In this document: positions 58,445 to 64,000 of the stretch, piece by piece | Layout: every line of letters starts with the position of its first letter | Position numbering within the stretch: position 1 is the stretch's first letter | Assembly: GCA_944393175.1 (NCBI GenBank) | Contig: CALXZH010000012.1 | Coordinates: 1-64,000 of the forward strand | Reading direction: 5' to 3' | Length of the DNA: 64,000 nucleotides | From: an uncultured Alphaproteobacteria bacterium | GTDB lineage: Bacteria; Pseudomonadota; Alphaproteobacteria; RF32; CAG-239 | Program-made: the position numbers and the translations under genes | Notes under the pieces: generated by a model | Database searches by the model: none | Told to the model about the DNA's origin: nothing | Seen by the model: only the letters and a program-made list of their open reading frames with translations

Positions 58445-59878
58445 TTAATCCTTGCACAAAGTGTTAAATTCTGCTTTTTTGTGGCTTAACATTATCCCGC
58501 TTTCTCCTTCTAACGGTGCCGGTTTGCGGGCAATGCTGTATTGCGGTAAAAGCTCTTTTACTTTTGAGGCCGAAAGCTCTTGGTTGGGCTTGCCTTTGGT
58601 GATGAGCTCGGCTTTAACATTATTAAAGTCTATGAGGATTTTTTTGCCTTGGCCGGCAGAAACTTTTGTGCTCGTTTCATGGGTATCGGCATCTTCAAAC
58701 TCATTGAAAGTTACGCGGATGTTTTGCAGCCCGCCGGGGATGAGAAATTCAATATATTCTCCTTGGTTGATGTAATTGCGAATTTCAAAAACCGCCTTGT
58801 CATCAAGCCACTCAACAATGGAACCGGCAAACAGCCAATCGCCTAAGGTGCGGGTATATTCATAGTTTTGGCTGATGTTGGTTAATTTGCCGTCATGAAA
58901 ACCTAGGCAATAACCGCGGTTTTGCAGGGTGTAGAGCTCGTCCATATAGTTTTTATAGTCCCAAGTTTGCGGTGACTTATAATAGTCATCGATTGCTTGG
59001 CGGTAGGTGCGGGCAACAATGGCGGCGTAATATTCGGTTTTGTTGCGGCCTTCAACTTTGAGCGAATCCATACCTATGTTCAGCAAATCAGGCAAGCGTG
59101 GGAGTAAGCACATGTCTTTTGAGTTCAAAATATATCCGCCGTGCTCGTCTTCAACAACTTCGAAATATTCTCCGGGGCGGAATTCTTCTTCCAACAAAAA
59201 CTCAAAGGCATCTTTGTTTTGGTCGTTGATTTCGATTTCTTTGATTGAGCCGTCTTTGAGACGCAAGTGTAATTTATAATGCCAACGGCAACAGTGCGCA
59301 CATTTGCCTTGGTTGGCACTGCGGTCTGCCAAATAGTTGGAGATTAAACATCTGCCCGAATAAGACATGCACATTGCACCGTGCATAAAGCATTCCAGTA
59401 AAATGTCGGGGCATTGTTCGCGGATTTCCTTCATTTCGGCAAAGGTGACTTCGCGCCCTAAAACGCAGAGTTTGGCGCCTTGTTTTTGCCAAAACTTAAC
59501 GGCCAAAGAAGAACAAATGTTGGCCTGAGTGGATACAAAGAGGTTTAGTTCGGGCGCGTGGTCTTTGACATATTGAAAAACGCCGGGGTCGGCAATCAAA
59601 ACTCCGTCCGGACCAAGGTGACGCAAGGTTTCAACAAATTTCGGTAATTTGGCGGCGTCTGAATTATGCATAAACAGGTTTAAGGTCAGGTAGATTTTTT
59701 TGCCTCTTTGGTGCACAAATTTGATGCCTTCTTCCAAGTCTTCCAAAGTCATTTTGGATTGGGCGCGCAGGCACATATCCGGTGTGCCGGCATAGACGGC
59801 GTCGGCCCCGTAGAGTATTGCGGTTTTTAATTTGACCAGTGATCCGGCCGGTAGAAGCAACTCTGCTCTCTCTAACAT
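58445..59878 (-). CDS. trhP: Peptidase U32-family tRNA hydroxylation protein (TrhP/YegQ-like)
   Basis: The 477-residue protein has ELLLPAGSLVKLKTAILYGADAVYAG at the N-terminus, seen as ELLLPAGS and YGADAVYAG, and the U32 signature ECFMHGAMCMSYSGRC with the following NQGKCAHCCRW, which gives Fe-S-type Cys. YegQ/TrhP makes 5-hydroxyuridine at the tRNA wobble position using prephenate. The C-terminal beta domain matches the family. AGAGGAT precedes the ATG. Confidence 0.88.
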   Translation of the reverse strand: MLERAELLLPAGSLVKLKTAILYGADAVYAGTPDMCLRAQSKMTLEDLEEGIKFVHQRGKKIYLTLNLFMHNSDAAKLPKFVETLRHLGPDGVLIADPGVFQYVKDHAPELNLFVSTQANICSSLAVKFWQKQGAKLCVLGREVTFAEMKEIREQCPDILLECFMHGAMCMSYSGRCLISNYLADRSANQGKCAHCCRWHYKLHLRLKDGSIKEIEINDQNKDAFEFLLEEEFRPGEYFEVVEDEHGGYILNSKDMCLLPRLPDLLNIGMDSLKVEGRNKTEYYAAIVARTYRQAIDDYYKSPQTWDYKNYMDELYTLQNRGYCLGFHDGKLTNISQNYEYTRTLGDWLFAGSIVEWLDDKAVFEIRNYINQGEYIEFLIPGGLQNIRVTFNEFEDADTHETSTKVSAGQGKKILIDFNNVKAELITKGKPNQELSASKVKELLPQYSIARKPAPLEGESGIMLSHKKAEFNTLCKD

Positions 59879-59879
59879 T

Positions 59880-60668
59880 TTATCCTCTTTGTGAATTAAT
59901 GGTTATGTTTGATGTATAGACATCAAGTTTGCCCAAAGGTGTTTCATCAATATGGATTTGGGCGATGAAGGGAATATTAGTCTCTTTATCGGTTAAAATC
60001 CAGAAATAAATCGGGCGGTCTGAGGTGATTTGCCAGAGCAAGTCATCGCCCGAAGAATCTAACTTATCAATATACATGGAACATTTGCTGGCAGTGCCTT
60101 GGAAAGGCATATATTCGTTAGGGATGAGTTCTTCTTGTCCTTCATCCTTAAAAATGACGTCAAAACGTCTTTTGCCGTCAAAAACTTCCATGCGGGAATC
60201 GCAAAATTTTACTTTGTTGTATTGGCGCGCCAATTCGGCAAAAACAGTTTGCAAATCGGTGGTTTCATCATTTTTTGGTGAGGGGGTTATATCAACCTTT
60301 TTTTCTTTGCCGTTTTTGGAACTGATGCGGTAAATGGGTTGTCCGTCTTCGTTATAAATCAATTCTTTTTTGCGATTGGTAAAACGCGATTGAGATTGAT
60401 ATTTGTAGCTGGTAGTTTCGAGCTTGTCGGCTACAATTTTGCCGGTGGTGGCATAGTTGGCCTCAAAGGGATAAAGCGTGTCAAAAAATCCTGCCGTGCG
60501 TACTTTGGATGATACGGCGTAGTTCTCATCATCTAAAGCATAGTTGAAAGAGGTTTTGCTGGCGTTGAAAGGACCTAAAAAAACCGTAAAGTCATGCGTG
60601 GCGTTAAAGGCAAAGCAAGGCTTGCTCAAAAACGTCAGTAAAGCGGCAAAAAAAATAGTCTTTTTCAT
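59880..60668 (-). CDS. DUF3108 periplasmic protein
   Basis: The 262-residue protein has a signal peptide ending at CFA (residue ~20). The YAVSSKVRTAGFFDTLYPF segment with a later WQITSDRPIYFWILTD fits DUF3108, a family of periplasmic proteins in proteobacteria with unknown function. It lies one base before trhP and is probably co-transcribed with it. No lipobox was seen. Confidence 0.82.
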   Translation of the reverse strand: MKKTIFFAALLTFLSKPCFAFNATHDFTVFLGPFNASKTSFNYALDDENYAVSSKVRTAGFFDTLYPFEANYATTGKIVADKLETTSYKYQSQSRFTNRKKELIYNEDGQPIYRISSKNGKEKKVDITPSPKNDETTDLQTVFAELARQYNKVKFCDSRMEVFDGKRRFDVIFKDEGQEELIPNEYMPFQGTASKCSMYIDKLDSSGDDLLWQITSDRPIYFWILTDKETNIPFIAQIHIDETPLGKLDVYTSNITINSQRG

Positions 60669-60749
60669 CTGTAAAAAGTCTTTCTTAATAAAATATCAAA
60701 ACTTGGGCGATACAATAACACAAAATTTGTTTAAATAAAGGATTTTGTT

Positions 60750-61697
60750 TTGAATCACGATTTTATGAATAAGGTGATTGTGGTTGCCGGTCCGACCGCA
60801 TCGGGAAAATCTGCTTTGGCCATTGATTTGGCAGAGGCTTTTAACGGTGTGGTTATTAATGCGGATTCAATGCAAATTTATCAGGGTACTCCGATTATCT
60901 CGGCCGCGCCCAGCGAGGAAGATAAAAAACGGGTGCCGCACCGCTTATATGAAATTTTTTCGCCTGATGTGAACGGGTCGGTGGTGGATTGGCTCAATTT
61001 GGCCGTGGCAGAAATTAAAAACTGTTGGGCTGAGGGTAAAATGCCGATTGTGGTTGGCGGAACCGGACTTTATTTGGATAATTTAATTAACGGTACAACG
61101 CCTATTCCCGAAACTTCCGCTGAGGTGAGGCAAAAAGTGATGCAGAAACTGCACGAAATCGGCGTGAACAAACTCCATGAGGAACTGGCGCTTCATGACC
61201 CGATAACCGCAAACCGCCTCAGCCCAAATGATACCACACGCGTCAGACGCGCATATGAAGTATGGCAGGAAACGGGAATTGCCTTGAGCGAGTGGCACAA
61301 AAAGCCAATGATAAAAAAACTGCCTGAGGCAAAGTTTCTTGTCGTTAAAATTTTGCCATCAAGAGAAGAACTTGATGAGAGATGTTTTTTGCGCTGGGAT
61401 AAGATGATGAATGCAGGGGCTTTGAGAGAGGTGGAAAATTTGGCACGTCTTGATTTGGATAAAAATTTACCGGCGATGAAAGCACTCGGTGTGCCGGAAC
61501 TTTTGCAATTCGTAGAAGGAAAAATTACTCTTGATGAAGCTTGCAGTCTGGCAAAACTCCATACCCGACAATATGCAAAAAGGCAAATGACGTGGTTTCG
61601 ACATCAGCTAACGGCTGATATTGAGATTTGTTCTTGTTATCATGGGCAAAAAAGTGAAAAAGAAAATGTTATTTTAGGTGTTAAAAAACGATTATAA
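60750..61697 (+). CDS. miaA: tRNA dimethylallyltransferase MiaA
   Basis: The 315-residue enzyme transfers a dimethylallyl group to A37 of tRNAs reading codons that begin with U. The P-loop is GPTASGKS (about 14-21), and INADSMQIYQ, VGGTGLYLDNLI and HTRQYAKRQMTWFR complete the family signature. The TTG at 60750 is the probable start because AAAGGA lies seven bases upstream; an ATG five codons later has no site. Confidence 0.95.
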   Translation: MNHDFMNKVIVVAGPTASGKSALAIDLAEAFNGVVINADSMQIYQGTPIISAAPSEEDKKRVPHRLYEIFSPDVNGSVVDWLNLAVAEIKNCWAEGKMPIVVGGTGLYLDNLINGTTPIPETSAEVRQKVMQKLHEIGVNKLHEELALHDPITANRLSPNDTTRVRRAYEVWQETGIALSEWHKKPMIKKLPEAKFLVVKILPSREELDERCFLRWDKMMNAGALREVENLARLDLDKNLPAMKALGVPELLQFVEGKITLDEACSLAKLHTRQYAKRQMTWFRHQLTADIEICSCYHGQKSEKENVILGVKKRL

Positions 61698-61700
61698 GGG

Positions 61701-61727
61701 TTGCACAAATGCTTAAAGGGTTATAAA
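61701..61727 (+). promoter_or_regulatory. Promoter of mreBCD
   Basis: TTGCAC (61701-61706) and TATAAA (61722-61727) are 15 bases apart. Confidence 0.45.
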
Positions 61728-61746
61728 ACTCAATAATAATTAATAA

Positions 61747-62808
<1,062 letters not shown>

Positions 62809-62825
62809 TCTCATTAACTTTAATA

Positions 62826-62881
62826 AAGGGGGTCGGCTTTTGGTTATATTCTTTCCAGCTTGCCCCCTTAAAGTGTTTTTT
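62826..62881 (+). terminator. Weak terminator-like hairpin between mreB and mreC
   Basis: AAGGGGG pairs with CCCCCTT around a long loop. Six bases then separate it from a T-run, so termination is partial at best; it may lower mreC relative to mreB. Confidence 0.45.
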
Positions 62882-62906
62882 TAGTGTTGTTTCTACGGAT
62901 TGATTT

Positions 62907-63788
62907 ATGAAAAGACGGAAGGTTCTATTTATTCATTTAAGCAATATCAGACTACTGGTAAAGAAGTTTGCTATTGTTATACTTTTCCTTTCGGCTTTTG
63001 TGATGATGCTAATCAATAAAACTGATACAGTGATTATTGAAAAAACTTCTTCCGTGGCTACAGACGTTGTTAGCCCTTTAATTGATGTATTGGTTATTCC
63101 GGCAAGAATGTTGGCCGGTGTGTATGATTATTTTCATGAGTTGAAAACAATTCGTCAGGATAATGTTAAATTGCGCGACGAAAATAAACAACTTGTTATG
63201 ATGTCTAATAAAGCAAGAGCTTTGGAAATTGAAAACAGGTTGCTGGCAAACCTTTTGAACTATACACCCCCTCCGGAGGCAACTTATGTGACGGCTAGAG
63301 TTATTGCCGAGGAAGGAAACGCTTTCTCACATTCATTGATTGCATACACGGCCGGAAATCCCAATGTGAAAAAAGGTCAAGTGGTGTTAAGTGAAAACGG
63401 CGTTATCGGTCGTATTGAACAAGTCGGGCAAATGTATTCAAAAATTATTTTAATTACTGATATTAACTCTAAAATTCCGGTTGTGGTCGAAAGAACAAGA
63501 GTAAGGGGAATTTTGTCGGGTGATAATACCTCTATTCCAAAATTGGTGTTTGTGCCTTTGGATGCAAAAATTTTTATAGGTGACAGAGTTATTACCTCAG
63601 GCGTCGCAGGGGTATTTCCTCCGGGGCTTCCTATCGGAAAGGTTATTTCCGTTGATAAAAACGAAATCAAAGTCAAAACTTTGGGTGATTTAGACCGTAT
63701 AGAATTTGTCAGAATCGTTGACTACAACCTGGTTGATGAAAGTAATTCTCAAGATTTAAGTAATTCGGGAGAAAAGGTAAATGAGTGA
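62907..63788 (+). CDS. mreC: Rod-shape protein MreC
   Basis: The 293-residue protein has one membrane helix (about 18-38), a coiled coil (about 75-115) and the beta-barrel MreC domain with VSVDKNEIK-like ends and GILSGDNTS, GDRVITSGVAGVFPPGLPIG. It links MreB to the periplasmic wall machinery. It overlaps mreD by eight bases. Confidence 0.95.
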   Translation: MKRRKVLFIHLSNIRLLVKKFAIVILFLSAFVMMLINKTDTVIIEKTSSVATDVVSPLIDVLVIPARMLAGVYDYFHELKTIRQDNVKLRDENKQLVMMSNKARALEIENRLLANLLNYTPPPEATYVTARVIAEEGNAFSHSLIAYTAGNPNVKKGQVVLSENGVIGRIEQVGQMYSKIILITDINSKIPVVVERTRVRGILSGDNTSIPKLVFVPLDAKIFIGDRVITSGVAGVFPPGLPIGKVISVDKNEIKVKTLGDLDRIEFVRIVDYNLVDESNSQDLSNSGEKVNE

Positions 63789-64000
63789 TGAATTACGGGA
63801 AAACCTTGCGGCTTATTTTCAAAGGTTTTTGCCTTTTCTGACTTCCGTTGCTTGGATTTTGGTGTCTTATGTGCCGTTGGATTTTGCTTCGGCCAATAAT
63901 TTACGTCCGGATGTCGGATTGATGTGTGTGTTTTTTTGGACATTACACAGACCAGATATTTTTAATTTGTTTTCGGTATATTTTTTAGGACTCGTGGCGG
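63781..64000 (+). CDS. mreD: Rod-shape protein MreD, partial at right edge
   Basis: The 73 residues visible begin MSDELRENLAAYFQRFLPF, with two hydrophobic helices and NLRPDVGLMCVFFWTLHRPD, the MreD signature. It is an inner-membrane partner of MreC. The gene continues beyond the window. The ATG overlaps the end of mreC (ATGAGTGA). Confidence 0.92.
   Translation, partial: MSDELRENLAAYFQRFLPFLTSVAWILVSYVPLDFASANNLRPDVGLMCVFFWTLHRPDIFNLFSVYFLGLVA

Overview
The window is an AT-rich, gene-dense chromosomal segment of an alphaproteobacterium, most likely an uncultured host- or gut-associated lineage (that habitat is inference). Evidence for the class: the secB / Tim44-like / MltA / Smr neighbourhood, an ATP12-type F1 assembly chaperone downstream of rarA-crcB-rluC, a CarD regulator, DUF3108, a YlxR-L7Ae fusion between nusA and infB, and a typical alphaproteobacterial XRE regulator. 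The left edge cuts a gene that looks like a DpnII/MboI-type restriction endonuclease. The right edge cuts mreD. No rRNA, tRNA, CRISPR array, transposase or phage gene was seen.

Layout. 1-6 kb: restriction enzyme tail, rpsF-rpsR-rplI on the minus strand, a small lipoprotein, comM, and a large secreted protein whose protease-like domain has lost its catalytic residues. 6-18 kb: hslVU-hemW, a DMT-type permease, a likely structured RNA before a small XRE gene, lptG coupled to a PAP2 lipid phosphatase, cysK, gmk-Nudix, an SDR, ampG and an XRE regulator with repeated upstream motifs. 18-32.5 kb: secB/Tim44/MltA/Smr, then the translation cluster rimP-nusA-ylxR-infB-rbfA and truB-rpsO-pnp, interrupted by a GATase gene and an orphan gene. 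32.5-46 kb: rplY, pth, a glycosyltransferase, ychF, trmL, thyA, carD, apaG, hslO, recX, truA, a Gfo/Idh/MocA oxidoreductase and several orphan genes. 46-52 kb: a three-gene block (TolC-like SPOR lipoprotein, pentapeptide-repeat protein, VirD4/TraG-like ATPase) with no other secretion genes nearby. 52-64 kb: rarA-crcB, rluC-asmA-ATP12-acylphosphatase, trhP-DUF3108, miaA and mreBCD.

How the genes work together: most serve translation (ribosomal proteins, initiation factor, tRNA and rRNA modification), RNA turnover, protein quality control (HslVU, Hsp33, SecB) and the cell envelope (LptG, PAP2, AmpG, MltA, AsmA, MreBCD). The most unusual items are: (1) two related palindromic elements, one after trmL and one read in frame inside truA before its catalytic loop, both flanked by direct repeats with a period near 125 bp; (2) a 44-bp terminator-bearing repeat present twice (41/44 identical); (3) the orphan VirD4-like cluster; (4) the degenerate protease-like secreted protein; (5) a candidate non-coding RNA at 10085-10248; (6) a promoter/terminator/Shine-Dalgarno overlap before ychF.
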